A stretch of 64,000 nucleotides of DNA from the NCBI GenBank assembly GCA_963723355.1, contig CAVRQQ010000014.1, forward strand, positions 1 through 64,000. The letters run 5' to 3'. Within the stretch, counting starts at the first letter, position 1; the number at the start of each line of letters is the position of its first letter. Both the position numbers and the translations under genes were made by a program. Shown here piece after piece: positions 47,338-57,265 of the stretch. The notes beneath the pieces were generated by a model. The model saw only the letters and a program-made list of their open reading frames with translations. It ran no database searches and was not told the DNA's origin. Origin of the DNA: JAFDBW01 sp963723355 (GTDB lineage: Bacteria; Desulfobacterota; Desulfuromonadia; Desulfuromonadales; BM103).

Positions 47338-49029
47338 ATGCTGCCCATCCTTATGAACCAGAAACTCATCTTCGGCCTCCTCGGCGGTCTGGGCCTGTTC
47401 CTGTTTGGCATGAAAATCATGTCGGAAGGTTTGCAGAAAATCGCCGGCAGCAGAATGAGGAAAATCCTCGCCGCGTTGACCAATAACCGTATCGTCGGCA
47501 CCCTGGTCGGGATTGCCGTGACGGCAATGATCCAGTCCTCGAGTGCGACGACGGTCATGGTGGTCGGTTTTGTCAATGCCGGGCTGATGTCGCTGGTGCA
47601 GTCAATCGGCATCATCCTGGGGGCCAATATCGGCACCACGGTGACTGCCCAGTTGATCGCCTTCAAGATCACCAAGTATGCTCTTCCGGCGATCGGTATA
47701 GGCGCGGGCTTCAAGCTTTTCTCGAAAAACCAGAAGTGGAGTTACATCGGCGAAGTCCTGCTCGGTTTTGGCCTGCTGTTTTTCGGCCTGTCGGTCATGA
47801 AGAGTGCCTTCGACCCACTCAAGGCCAGCGAGGAGTTTCGGCAGATCTTCATCATGGTCGGCGACAACCACCTGCTCGGCGTGTTGATCGGTGCCGTCCT
47901 GACCATAATCGTCCAGAGCAGTAGCGCGACAATCGGTATCACCATCGCCCTGGCATCAACCGGCATCATTAACTTCGAAGCCAGCGTCGCCCTGATCCTC
48001 GGAGAAAATATCGGTACGACAATCACCGCCAACCTGGCCGCGATCGGCACCAACCTGGCGGCACGTCGTACCGCCCTCGCGCACTTTCTTTTTAATACGA
48101 TTGGCGTTTGTTACATGCTGATCTTTTTCAAGTTTTTTACCGGGTTCATCTCTTCGATCACCCCGGGAGACGCTGATTTTGTCATACAGACACAAGAACA
48201 AGTGGTCCGAATGGGCGGCGAAATTGGCGACAAACCATTCATTGCCCGACATATCGCCAATACCCATACCATGTTCAATATTGTCAACACGATTATCTTC
48301 CTGCCGCTGGTCGGCATCCTGGCCAAGCTGAGTACGATGGTTATCCGCGGACGTGATGAAGAAATGGAGTACCACCTCAAATATCTCGACAACCGGGTCT
48401 TGAACACTCCGCCGATCGCGCTCGCCCAGGCCCGCTCCGAAACCCGGCGCATGGCCCAGGTTGCCCAGGAGATGGTCGACGAAACGCTGGCATTTCTGCA
48501 GGACAACGACCTGAAACGACTTCCTGCGCTGGAGAAGAAGGAGGATCTGACCGACGTTCTGCAGAAGGAAATTACCAATTTCCTGGTGTCCTTGTCCCAG
48601 ACATCCATTACCCAGGAATCCTCAAAGGAGGTTGCCTCGATGATGCATATGGTCAATGACCTTGAGCGCGTCGGCGACCACTGTGAAAACCTCTGGCTCC
48701 TGTCGCAACGAAAACTGGAACAGAAAATCACCTTCTCCGAAATAGCCATGAACGAGATCGCGGAAATCTCCGAAATCACCAAGAATTTCCTGGCCAGGAT
48801 CGTCAGGGCCCTGGAAGAAAAAGATGTCGGTGTCTACGACGAGGCCCATGAGCTGGAAGATGCCATCGACGATCTTGAGGAGAGGCTGCGCAATAATCAC
48901 ATCAGGCGCCTCAATACCGGTGAATGCACTGTGAACTCCGGTCTGATTTTTATCGATATGCTGCATAACTTCGAAAAAATCGGCGATCATACATTCAACC
49001 TCGCCAAAGCCGTTGTCGGTAAGAAATAA
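47338..49029 (+). CDS. Na/Pi cotransporter family protein with PhoU-like domain
   Basis: The 563-residue protein has two copies of the Na/Pi cotransporter II signature, IQSSSATTVMVVGFVNAGLM and VQSSSATIGITIALASTGII, in eight or more membrane helices, then a cytoplasmic helical PhoU-like domain from about residue 350 (DLERVGDHCENLWLL, FEKIGDHTFNLAKAV). It should take up phosphate with sodium, with the PhoU-like part for regulation. Its TAA overlaps the ATG of the following ppx gene (TAATG), so expression is coupled to polyphosphate metabolism. Confidence 0.92.
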   Translation: MLPILMNQKLIFGLLGGLGLFLFGMKIMSEGLQKIAGSRMRKILAALTNNRIVGTLVGIAVTAMIQSSSATTVMVVGFVNAGLMSLVQSIGIILGANIGTTVTAQLIAFKITKYALPAIGIGAGFKLFSKNQKWSYIGEVLLGFGLLFFGLSVMKSAFDPLKASEEFRQIFIMVGDNHLLGVLIGAVLTIIVQSSSATIGITIALASTGIINFEASVALILGENIGTTITANLAAIGTNLAARRTALAHFLFNTIGVCYMLIFFKFFTGFISSITPGDADFVIQTQEQVVRMGGEIGDKPFIARHIANTHTMFNIVNTIIFLPLVGILAKLSTMVIRGRDEEMEYHLKYLDNRVLNTPPIALAQARSETRRMAQVAQEMVDETLAFLQDNDLKRLPALEKKEDLTDVLQKEITNFLVSLSQTSITQESSKEVASMMHMVNDLERVGDHCENLWLLSQRKLEQKITFSEIAMNEIAEISEITKNFLARIVRALEEKDVGVYDEAHELEDAIDDLEERLRNNHIRRLNTGECTVNSGLIFIDMLHNFEKIGDHTFNLAKAVVGKK

Positions 49030-49950
49030 TGCTGGCTGCTGCAATCGACGCGGGCAGCAACACCCTGCGCCTGCTGATTGGCAAGGTTGTCGACGGCCGG
49101 GTCGTCCCGGAGCTTTATCAGCGCCGCATCTGTCGCCTGGCCGGAAATTTTTCACAACAGGAGGGTCTGTCTGCCGAAGCCAGGGAGAGGGCCCTCTCCG
49201 TGTTTCGGGAGTTTTCCTTGATCTGTAACGAGGCTGACGTACAGCGAAGCAGGGTCGTCGGTACGGCAGCCTTCCGCCAGGCCGTCAACGGCGAAAACTT
49301 TGCCGATCAGGTTCGTGAGATGACCGGACTGCCTCTTGAGGTTATCACCGGAGAAGAAGAGGCCTTCTATACCGCCAGGGGAGTCGTCAGCGCCCTCGAC
49401 CCTGTTCCTGCGCAGGCCCTGATTTTCGATATCGGTGGCGGCAGCACCGAGTTTATCCTTTGTGTTGATGGCAGGGTTGCCTGGTCGCGGAGTTTCTCGC
49501 TGGGTGTGGTCCATCTGACCGAAGCTCATACTTCGCCAGTTGCCCGTCAAGCAGAGATATCAAAAACACTTGCCCTGGTTCAGGCAGAGCTTCAGCGAGC
49601 CTGCATCTCTTCCGGCGCCGACCTGGCAAAGCTGATCCTGGTCGGCACGGCCGGTACGGTGACGACCCTGGCCGCACTCGATATGCAGATGTCTGAATAC
49701 GACTGGAGACGTGTCAATAACTACTCCATGCTCGTATCACACGCTGCAAGCCTGGTACGATCGCCTGTGCCCGATGACCCCGCTGGAACGGGAAGCTTTG
49801 ACCGGAATGGAACAGGGGCGCGGCGACCTGATTATCGCTGGCCTGGAGATCGTCCTCGGTATTCTGCGGGCAATGCATTCGGAACGTTTGATCGTCAGCG
49901 ATTTCGGCATCCTCGAAGGGTTGCTTCTTTCCATGTATGACGGCACATAA
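49029..49950 (+). CDS. Ppx/GppA-type exopolyphosphatase (one frameshift)
   Basis: About 307 residues. The first frame has the phosphate-binding AAIDAGSNTLRLLIG, VVGTAAFRQAVNG, ITGEEEAFYTARG and ALIFDIGGGSTEF; the second frame, entered near 49735-49745 after NNYSMLVSH, has LQAWYDRLCPMTPLEREALT and GRGDLIIAGLEIVLGIL to a stop at 49950. One indel explains the break. The enzyme hydrolyses polyphosphate or pppGpp; the short form lacks the C-terminal HD-like domain. It overlaps the cotransporter gene by one base. Confidence 0.88.
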
Positions 49951-50067
49951 TCCCGGTCATTTCGTTGACAAAGCAACTTCAACTCCGCTATTATCAAAGG
50001 CCTTTTGCGCCAACGTCCCTGATATTGCAAGGGCTCGTTATATCAAAGTTTTTTAGAGGTTAATGCT

Positions 50068-51833
50068 ATGCAGAAAACAGTTCTGTCGGGCAACGAGGCG
50101 TTCGCCCGCGCTGCCTATGAGGCCGGAGTAACGGTTGCATCGGCTTATCCCGGTACCCCGTCTACGGAAATTCTTGAAAACATCATCCAGTATGACCGCA
50201 TCGACGCTTCCTGGGCACCTAATGAAAAGGTTGCCCTGGAAGTCGGCATCGGGGCCAGCATAGGTGGCGCCCGGACCATCGTGACGATGAAGCATGTCGG
50301 CGTCAATGTGGCTGCGGACCCGCTCTTTACATTCTCCTATACCGGAGTGCGTGGCGGGCTGGTGCTGGTCGTCGCTGATGACCCGGAGATGCACTCCTCA
50401 CAGGACGAGCAGGACAGCCGTCAATATGCGCGGTTTGCCAAGGTGCCGATGTTCGAGCCGGCGGACAGCCAGGAGGCCCTTGATTTCACGCGCCTGGCTT
50501 TCGATGCCAGTGAACAGTTCGATACACCGGTCCTGGTGCGCAGCACGACGCGTATCTCCCATTCAAAATCGATTGTTGAGCTCGGCGAACCGCTTGCGGA
50601 ACTCCCCGAAACCGGGTTGGTGCGCGATCCCGGCAAGTTCGTCATGCTGCCCAGCAACGCCAGGGTACGTCATCCACTCGTCGAGAAGCGCCTTGAAGAG
50701 ATGTCCGAATGGGCCTGCTCGCAAGGTTTCAATCGTGTCGAAGCCGGGTGATGGCCAACTCGGCATCATTACTTCGGGTGTCGCTTACCAGTACGCGCGC
50801 GAAGTCTTCCCTGAAGCGGACATTCTTAAGCTCGGCCTGGTTTACCCACTGCCGAAACAGATGATCCGCGAGTTTGCTGCCCGCTTCAAAACCCTTTATG
50901 TGATTGAAGAGCTGGACCCCTTTATCGAAGAGCAGGTCAGGGCAATGGGTATCGCTGTCACCGGCAAGGACAAAGTGCCGATTTGCGGTGAACTGACCCC
51001 GGGCCGGGTGCGCGAGGCTTTTTCGGTCAACCCCCAGACCTTGGAACCGGTCGAGGAAACCCTTCCTCCCCGGCCGCCCAACATGTGTCCCGGTTGCCCG
51101 CATCGAAACGTCTTTCATGCCCTGAATCGCCTCAAGGCCTACGTCACCGGCGATATCGGCTGTTATACGCTCGGCTTCATGCCGCCGCTCTCGGCCATGG
51201 ATACCTGTATCTGCATGGGGGCCAGTATCGGCAACGCCACCGGGTTGAGCAAGGTCCTGAACGAAGAGGAACGTAAAAAGGTGGTTGCCGTGATCGGCGA
51301 TTCCACCTTCCTGCATACCGGGATCAACGGCCTGATGGATATGGTCTACAACAAATCCACGGCCACGGTGCTGATCCTCGACAACAGCACCACGGGCATG
51401 ACCGGCCGCCAGGACAACCCGTCCACCGGTTATACTCTGGACGGAGAGACAGCCTACCAGGTAGATCTCGAGGCGATCTGTAAAGCCCTCGGTGTCAAGC
51501 ATGTTGTCACCATTGATCCTTTCCAGGTTGACAATACCCGGGCGGTGATCAGAGAGGCTATGGAACGGCCCGAGGTTTCAGTCGTCATCACGCGTCGGCC
51601 GTGCGTACTGATCAAGCACGATATAGTCAAGACCAGTACGCCTCTTTATGTTGATCAGGACAAGTGCGTCGCCTGCAAGGCCTGCCTGACGCATAGGCTG
51701 TCCGGCGATTGAATGGGTGAGCGGCAAGGACGGTGAAAAAGGCCATTGCAGAATCGACCGGTTGATTTGCAATGGCTGCCAGGTCTGCATGCAGCTGTGT
51801 AAATTTGATGCGTTTGGAGTTTGTGATGAATGA
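50068..51833 (+). CDS. iorA: indolepyruvate:ferredoxin oxidoreductase, alpha subunit (two frameshifts)
   Basis: About 587 residues. It decarboxylates aryl-pyruvates to aryl-acetyl-CoA with ferredoxin as electron acceptor, using thiamine diphosphate and Fe-S clusters. Visible: GNEAFARAAYEAGVTVASAYPGTPS, EDPFIEEQVRA-like block, CPGCPHRNVFHALNRL, thiamine diphosphate region DTCICMGASIGNATGLSKVL with VIGDSTFLHTGINGLMDMVY, and a C-terminal 2[4Fe-4S] domain (CVACKAC, then CNGCQVCMQLC). Frame changes: near 50745 (GGG instead of GG) and near 51697 (an inserted base), after which CPAIEWVSGKDGEKGHCRID continues to TGA 51831-51833. The first break is a homopolymer indel. Confidence 0.92.
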
Positions 51834-52410
51834 TAACAAGATAACCAATATCCTGATGGCCGGGGTTGGCGGGCAGGGCACCCTGCTGGCCAGCGAAATC
51901 CTTTCCGAGGTGCTCATGCAGGCCGGCTACGATGTCAAGAAAGCCGAAGTGCACGGCATGGCCCAGCGTGGCGGCAGTGTCGTGTCGCACGTCCGCTTCG
52001 GTAAAAAGGTCTACTCGCCGATTATCCCGGAAGGGGAGGCGGATGTGCTGTTCGGTTTTGAATTGCTGGAGACCTACCGCTATCTGCCCCTGGTGAAAAA
52101 GACCGGTGCAGTGGTCGTTAACAACCTGCGCATCGCACCGCCATCAGTCGCCCTTGGCAAAGCTGAATACCCTCAGGATATCGCCCGGAAACTCAAACAG
52201 CGTGTTGACAACGTACGGATCGTGGAAGGGCTTGAGCTTGCTGAGCAGGCGGGCAATTCGAAAGCGATCAATACGGTTTTGCTCGGCGCGCTCTCCAATA
52301 CCCTGGAGCCTTCGCACGAACAATGGATTGCCGCAATCAAAAGCCTGGTGCCGGAGCGATTCCAGGACGTCAACCTGAAAGCTTTTGAACTGGGCCGGCA
52401 GGTTGGTTGA
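51826..52410 (+). CDS. iorB: indolepyruvate:ferredoxin oxidoreductase, beta subunit
   Basis: The 194-residue subunit has the pyruvate:ferredoxin oxidoreductase gamma-domain signature (NILMAGVGGQGTLLASEILS, KKAEVHGMAQRGGSVVSHVR). It completes the IorAB enzyme. ATG 51826 overlaps the iorA stop by 8 bases. The frame is open upstream to 51772 but that part encodes iorA's Fe-S domain in another frame. Confidence 0.93.
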   Translation: MNDNKITNILMAGVGGQGTLLASEILSEVLMQAGYDVKKAEVHGMAQRGGSVVSHVRFGKKVYSPIIPEGEADVLFGFELLETYRYLPLVKKTGAVVVNNLRIAPPSVALGKAEYPQDIARKLKQRVDNVRIVEGLELAEQAGNSKAINTVLLGALSNTLEPSHEQWIAAIKSLVPERFQDVNLKAFELGRQVG

Positions 52411-52445
52411 TATTTTCAACCGGAAACCACGTAAGGACGATGACC

Positions 52446-53747
52446 ATGATCTGGAATGACGAGTTTGAAACCCTGCCACGTGAAGCTCTCGAGTCCCTGC
52501 AGGCGAAACGCCTGCAGCGGGTTGCCGAGAAGGTTTATGCCACGGTCCCGTTTTATCGGCAGCAATTCGACAAGGCCGGCGTAAAGCCGGAAAAGATCAG
52601 GACTCTGGATGATCTGCAGCGCCTGCCGTTTACCTTGAAGCAGGACATGCGCGACAACTACCCCTATGGCCTGTTTGCCAAGCCTCTCGACCAGATCGTC
52701 AGGATTCATGCGTCCTCGGGAACCACCGGCAAACCGACCGTCGTTGGCTATACACGACGTGACATCGAGAACTGGACCGAGATGATGGCCCGTTCATTCG
52801 TTGCCGCAGGAGCTCATCGCGGCGATGTTATTCACAATGCCTATGGCTATGGCCTCTTCACCGGTGGGCTTGGAGCACATTACGGCGCAGAGAAAATCGG
52901 CGCTTCAGTTATTCCGATGTCCGGCGGCAACACCAAGAAGCAGCTGATGATCATGCAGGACTTCGGTTCAACCGTTCTCACCTGCACGCCATCCTACAGC
53001 CTCTACCTTGCCGAAGCTGCGGCCGAGGAGGGGATTGACATCCGCACTCTCAAGCTGCGTGTCGGCATCCTTGGTGCCGAGCCCTGGACAGAGAAGATGC
53101 GTAACGAGATCGAAACCAAGGTCGGCATCAAGGCCATTGATATTTATGGCCTTTCCGAAATCCTTGGGCCGGGCGTCGGCATCGAGTGTATCGAAGCCCA
53201 GGGCGGCCTGCATATCTGGGAAGATCACTTCATCCCCGAGATTATCAACCCGGACACCGGTGATGTGTTGCCGGAGGGCGAACAGGGCGAACTGGTTATC
53301 ACGACGATCACCAAGGAGGGGATTCCGATGATCCGTTATCGCACCCGCGATATTACCCGGATTATTGCCGAACCCTGCATCTGCGGCCGCACTCACCGGC
53401 GCCTGGAGCGCATGTGCGGACGCTCTGATGACATGCTGATCATTCGCGGCGTCAACGTCTTCCCGTCGCAGATTGAAAGCGTGCTGATGGATATTGAAGG
53501 CGTGGAGCCGCATTACCAGCTGATCGTCGAGAGGGAAGGAACGATGGACACTCTCGAGGTCCAGGTGGAAGTGAATGAAAAGACCTTCTCCGACGAGATC
53601 AAGGTCCTGCAGACTTTGTCGCGTCGTATCGAGAAGGAGATCAAGGACCTGCTCGGCATCAATTGCCGGATCCGGCTGGTGGAACCCAAGACCATTGCCC
53701 GCAGCGAAGGTAAAGCCCAGCGGGTTATCGATAACCGCCCGAAATAG
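52446..53747 (+). CDS. paaK: phenylacetate-CoA ligase
   Basis: The 433-residue AMP-forming enzyme activates phenylacetate or indoleacetate with CoA. Visible are HASSGTTGKPTVVGYTRRDI (P-loop), IDIYGLSEILGPGVG, RTRDITRIIAEPC and the mobile C-terminal domain CGRSDDMLIIRGVNVFPSQI. ATG 52446 has AAGGA eight bases before it; ATG 52440 is too close. Located between iorB and an ACT gene, it fits conversion between aryl-acetyl-CoA and arylacetate in aromatic amino acid metabolism. The direction in vivo, ligase or ATP-forming, cannot be told. Confidence 0.93.
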   Translation: MIWNDEFETLPREALESLQAKRLQRVAEKVYATVPFYRQQFDKAGVKPEKIRTLDDLQRLPFTLKQDMRDNYPYGLFAKPLDQIVRIHASSGTTGKPTVVGYTRRDIENWTEMMARSFVAAGAHRGDVIHNAYGYGLFTGGLGAHYGAEKIGASVIPMSGGNTKKQLMIMQDFGSTVLTCTPSYSLYLAEAAAEEGIDIRTLKLRVGILGAEPWTEKMRNEIETKVGIKAIDIYGLSEILGPGVGIECIEAQGGLHIWEDHFIPEIINPDTGDVLPEGEQGELVITTITKEGIPMIRYRTRDITRIIAEPCICGRTHRRLERMCGRSDDMLIIRGVNVFPSQIESVLMDIEGVEPHYQLIVEREGTMDTLEVQVEVNEKTFSDEIKVLQTLSRRIEKEIKDLLGINCRIRLVEPKTIARSEGKAQRVIDNRPK

Positions 53748-53763
53748 ACAGGGAGGGAAAATT

Positions 53764-54207
53764 ATGAAAGTTCAACAGATTTCCATCTTCATTGAGAACA
53801 AGTCCGGTCGTCTTGCCGAGGTTGCCCGTGTCCTGGGCGAAAAAAATGTCAATATCCGGGCTCTTTCACTGGCAGACACCTCGGACTTCGGGATTCTTCG
53901 TCTTCTCGTCGATGATACCGATGTCGCCCTGGAGACCCTGAAAGGCAGTGGTTTTACCGTCAACAAGACCGAAGTCGTCGCGGTTGAGGTGCCGGACCAG
54001 CCGGGCGGACTTTGTCGAATTCTCCAGGTCCTCGACGAGGCAAAGATCAACGTCGAGTACATGTATGCCTTTGTCGAGCGTAACGCCGGCAACGCCGTGA
54101 TTATCTTCCGTTTTGATGACATTGACAACGCCATCACGACACTGCAGGGGAAAAACGTTAGCATATTAACTGGTGAAAAACTTTACAGTCTTATAAACAG
54201 CTACTAG
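53764..54207 (+). CDS. tandem ACT-domain amino-acid-binding protein
   Basis: A 147-residue protein of two ACT domains (QQISIFIENKSGRLAEVARV and AVEVPDQPGGLCRILQVLDE). ACT domains bind amino acids at dimer interfaces. Its fixed place between two phenylacetate-CoA ligase genes and behind iorAB suggests that it senses an aromatic or other amino acid and tunes the pathway; this association is known in anaerobes. GGGAGG precedes ATG 53764. Confidence 0.92.
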   Translation: MKVQQISIFIENKSGRLAEVARVLGEKNVNIRALSLADTSDFGILRLLVDDTDVALETLKGSGFTVNKTEVVAVEVPDQPGGLCRILQVLDEAKINVEYMYAFVERNAGNAVIIFRFDDIDNAITTLQGKNVSILTGEKLYSLINSY

Positions 54208-54245
54208 GCTGTGTTCCTTAAATATTTACTTAAACGGATTTGATT

Positions 54246-55554
54246 GTGGAATATAATATCTGGGACCCCCTCCACGAATGCCTGGAACGTAAAGACCTTC
54301 AACGTTTGCAGCTGGAGCGTCTGCGTGCGACCCTTGATCGGGTTGCCAAAGTCCCATGTTACCAGGAAAAATTCAGGCAGGCCGGAGTCGGCCCGGACGA
54401 TATCCATACCCTTGACGATCTGGTCAAGCTGCCCTTTACGACCAAGGAAGACCTGCGACTGAACTACCCCTATGGCATGTTCGCCGTGCCGATGCGGGAT
54501 GTGGTCAGGATTCACTCTTCTTCCGGGACAACCGGAAAGCCCACCGTTGTCGGCTATTCCCGCAAGGACCTGAATGACTGGTCTAATCTTGTCGCGCGAT
54601 TCATGACCGCAGCCGGCGTCGTCCCGGACGATATTGTCCACATTGCCTTTGGTTACGGCCTGTTTACCGGAGCCTTCGGCCTGCATTATGGCTCCGAACT
54701 GATCGGCTCTGCAGTGATCCCGATGTCCGGCGGCAACACCGAGCGCCAGATCATGATCCTCAAGGATTATGGGGCAACAGCCCTGGTTTGCACCCCGTCC
54801 TATGCGCTGACCCTGGCTGATCGCATCGAAAAGATGGGACATGACCCGCGCACCTACCTCAAACTCCGTGTCGGGCTGTTCGGCGGTGAGCCGTGGAGTG
54901 AAGAGCTCCGTCGTGAAATTGAAACGCGCCTTGATATCGTTGCAACCGACAACTATGGCCTCTCGGAAATCGTCGGCCCGGGTGTCGCTGGAGAATGCCT
55001 GCGCCGTAAAGGGATGCATATCTTCGAGGACCACTTCCTGCCGGAAATTATCGATCCGGAGACAGGCGAGGTGCTGCCGCCAGGTGCAGAAGGGAGAGCT
55101 GGTCCTGACCAATATCGTCCAGGAGGCCATCCCCCTGGTCCGATACCGGACCAGGGACATAACCCGGTTACACTACGAACCCTGTGAGTGTGGCAGAACC
55201 CTGGTACGTATGGAAAAAACCATGGGGCGCAGCGACGACATGCTGATCATCAAGGGCGTTAACGTTTTCCCGACCCAGATCGAGGAGGTCCTGTTCCAGG
55301 TCGAGGGATGCGAACCGCATTATCAGTTGGTCGTTGAGCGGGAAGGGACACTTGATACGCTCGAGGTCCAGGTTGAGGTGAACGAGAATATCTTCTTCGA
55401 TGAGATGAAGAAGCAAAGAGCCTTCATAGAGATGATTGAGAAGCGCCTGGCGACCAACATCGGCCTGCACGCCAAGATCAAGCTTGTCGAGCCTTCATCG
55501 ATGCCGAGGCATGAGGGAAAAGCCAACCGGATAATTGACAAACGCAACAAGTAA
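54246..55554 (+). CDS. phenylacetate-CoA ligase, second copy (one frameshift)
   Basis: About 436 residues, a close paralogue of the first ligase: HSSSGTTGKPTVVGYSRKDL, TDNYGLSEIVGPGVAGECLR, RTRDITRLHYEPCECGRTLV and MGRSDDMLIIKGVNVFPTQI. The frame changes at about 55090-55100, where GAAGGGAGAGCTG holds one base too many. GTG 54246 opens EYNIWDPLHECLERKDLQ, the family start; ribosome site weak. Both copies lie in the ior operon, so they may differ in aryl-acid preference (phenyl, hydroxyphenyl, indolyl). No terminator is obvious before tRNA-Pro. Confidence 0.88.
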
Positions 55555-55615
55555 TAGTCGCTAACTTACTGTTTTGTAAATACTATTTTAAGATTCTATG
55601 GTACGGGAATTGTGC

Positions 55616-55644
55616 TTGACAAAAGGGTGGTTATAAACAATAAT
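55616..55644 (+). promoter_or_regulatory. tRNA-Pro promoter
   Basis: TTGACA (55616-55621), 17 bases, AATAAT (55639-55644), ending 10 bases before the first tRNA base. The G-rich stretch after it (GTCCGTCGGGG) is not AT-rich as a discriminator. Confidence 0.7.
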
Positions 55645-55654
55645 TCGAGTCCGT

Positions 55655-55731
<77 letters not shown>

Positions 55732-55856
55732 AATTTCAAGAGGAGCAGATCATCGATCTGCTCCTCGGATTGTTTATGGGTATCGCTTGGGAACTCTCCC
55801 GGAGATTAATTCCAGGGAGAGTTGGCAAACTGTCAACTGGCTTCAGAATCTGTACT

Positions 55857-56051
55857 TTATCCTCTGATCGCATCATTAAGAGCTTCAAGCAGTTGCACGA
55901 TATCCACATTATGTACTCCTGCGCCGTGTTCGACCTCTTCGTAATCTGCAATCTGACATTCCATGCAATCAAGACCAAAGGTGCGAAACACCTCGATCGT
56001 TTCAGGGTGTTTGGAAATGATGTCCGAAATTGTCATTTCACGTGTGATCAT
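55857..56051 (-). CDS. DUF1858-domain redox-type small protein
   Basis: A 64-residue protein with the DUF1858 pattern: TISDIISKHPETIEVFRTFG, then the C-x2-C pair in LDCMECQIADYEEVEHGAG, and LLEALND at the end. The paired cysteines suggest redox or cluster binding; the domain often occurs alone in anaerobes. GGAGG lies at a good distance before ATG 56051. The last bases share no overlap with coaD, 22 bases upstream. It may belong to the same transcript. Confidence 0.85.
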   Translation of the reverse strand: MITREMTISDIISKHPETIEVFRTFGLDCMECQIADYEEVEHGAGVHNVDIVQLLEALNDAIRG

Positions 56052-56073
56052 ATTGCCTCCTTCAAACGTTTCT

Positions 56074-56559
56074 TCAATTGCCAAATTTCTCAGCCAGGGC
56101 TTGCCTGACCACAGGTGGCACCAGGCTTTCAACCGGGCCTTTCAGGCTTGCAACTTCTTTGACGATCGATGAGCTGAGGTACCCGTAAGGCACTGAAGTC
56201 ATCATGAAGAGTGTTTCAACCTCGTTTTTAAGGTTATGGTTCATCTGGGCGATCTGGAACTCGTATTCGAAGTCAGAGACAGCGCGCAGGCCGCGCAGGA
56301 TGACCCTGGCGCCTTTGGACAGGACGTAATCGACCAGTAACCCGTCGAATGTATCGACCGTAATATTCGGATTTTCACCGATAGTCTCTTCTATGTGACG
56401 AATGCGCTCTTCGGCAGAGAAGAGGCTTTTTTTCTCGGAATTGCGAGCGACGGCAATAACGATTTCATCAAATACCTCCAGCCCACGTTCGATAATGTCC
56501 AGATGCCCGTAGGTGATCGGATCAAATGAGCCAGGATAAACAGCAGTTCTCTTATTCAT
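56074..56559 (-). CDS. coaD: phosphopantetheine adenylyltransferase
   Basis: The 161-residue enzyme makes dephospho-CoA from phosphopantetheine and ATP. It begins KRTAVYPGSFDPITYGHLDI with the TxGH nucleotidyltransferase motif, has ILRGLRAVSDFEYEFQIAQM and a near-canonical late motif YGYLSSSIVKEVA. The start overlaps the rsmD stop as ATGA, the common rsmD-coaD arrangement. Confidence 0.95.
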   Translation of the reverse strand: MNKRTAVYPGSFDPITYGHLDIIERGLEVFDEIVIAVARNSEKKSLFSAEERIRHIEETIGENPNITVDTFDGLLVDYVLSKGARVILRGLRAVSDFEYEFQIAQMNHNLKNEVETLFMMTSVPYGYLSSSIVKEVASLKGPVESLVPPVVRQALAEKFGN

Positions 56560-57119
56560 AGGAGCCCCTCGTCGCATAGGAAGTGTATCATAACTGAACC
56601 GTAACGGCGTTGATCAAAAATCTGCAGATGACCGATTTTTTTGGGCAGGATTTCGTCGGCTCCGGTTTCAACGCAGAGAGTGCCATGCCTGTTGAGCACA
56701 CCTTGCTCGCATATTTCCGAGATAGCCTTCTCCGCCAGTTTTCTTCCGTAAGGCGGGTCCAGAAAGATCAAATCAAAAGCTTCGGGTGGAAAATCATGCA
56801 GGGCCAGAAAAGCGTCCTTGATGGCGATCTGAGCCTTTTCAGTCAACTGGCAACGTTCCAGGTTTTCGCGAATGACCTTTGCGGAGGCAGGAGCATTGTC
56901 CACCAGGCAGGCAGATTTAGCGCCGCGGCTTAGAGCTTCAATTGCCAGGGCTCCGGAACCGGAGAACAGGTCGAGTACCCTTAGCTCTGAAAAATCGCCG
57001 AGCCTGCTTTGCAAGATGCTGAAAAGCGCCTCCCGAACACGGTCTGGAGTCGGGCGCACATCACGACCTTTGAAGCTGGCCAGACGCCTGCCGCGTGAAG
57101 TGCCGGCAATCACTCTCAC
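56556..57119 (-). CDS. rsmD: 16S rRNA m2G966 methyltransferase RsmD
   Basis: The 187-residue methyltransferase starts MRVIAGTSRGRRLASFKG with RPTPDRVREALFSIL, carries the SAM-binding LDLFSGSGALAIEALSRGA and the catalytic DPPY in LIFLDPPYGRKLAEKA. It methylates guanine 966 of 16S rRNA. It is the first gene of rsmD-coaD on the minus strand, divergent from dgt. Confidence 0.95.
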   Translation of the reverse strand: MRVIAGTSRGRRLASFKGRDVRPTPDRVREALFSILQSRLGDFSELRVLDLFSGSGALAIEALSRGAKSACLVDNAPASAKVIRENLERCQLTEKAQIAIKDAFLALHDFPPEAFDLIFLDPPYGRKLAEKAISEICEQGVLNRHGTLCVETGADEILPKKIGHLQIFDQRRYGSVMIHFLCDEGLL

Positions 57120-57215
57120 TGGTTTATCTCGGTAAAGCCCTGTGAACTTCGTAACATACTAAAAAAACTAGCACAATCGATCTTTATGGTCAAGCTGTGC
57201 GGCGGCATTACTGGC

Positions 57216-57247
57216 TTGACAGATCACTTGTAGCATGGCTTTAATAT
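57216..57247 (+). promoter_or_regulatory. candidate dgt promoter
   Basis: TTGACA (57216-57221) followed after 18 to 20 bases by TTTAAT/TAATAT, ending about 20 bases before ATG 57266. Such a promoter would give a very short leader. Confidence 0.4.
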
Positions 57248-57265
57248 TAACGAGTGGAGGCCAGG

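Noticed and set aside
50735..50760. Programmed frameshift in iorA
   Set aside because: No slippery heptamer or downstream structure is evident, and other homopolymer indels in the window suggest sequence error.
54204..55160. 318-codon minus-strand frame opposite the second phenylacetate-CoA ligase
   Set aside because: Antisense shadow; the plus strand encodes a clear ligase in this interval.
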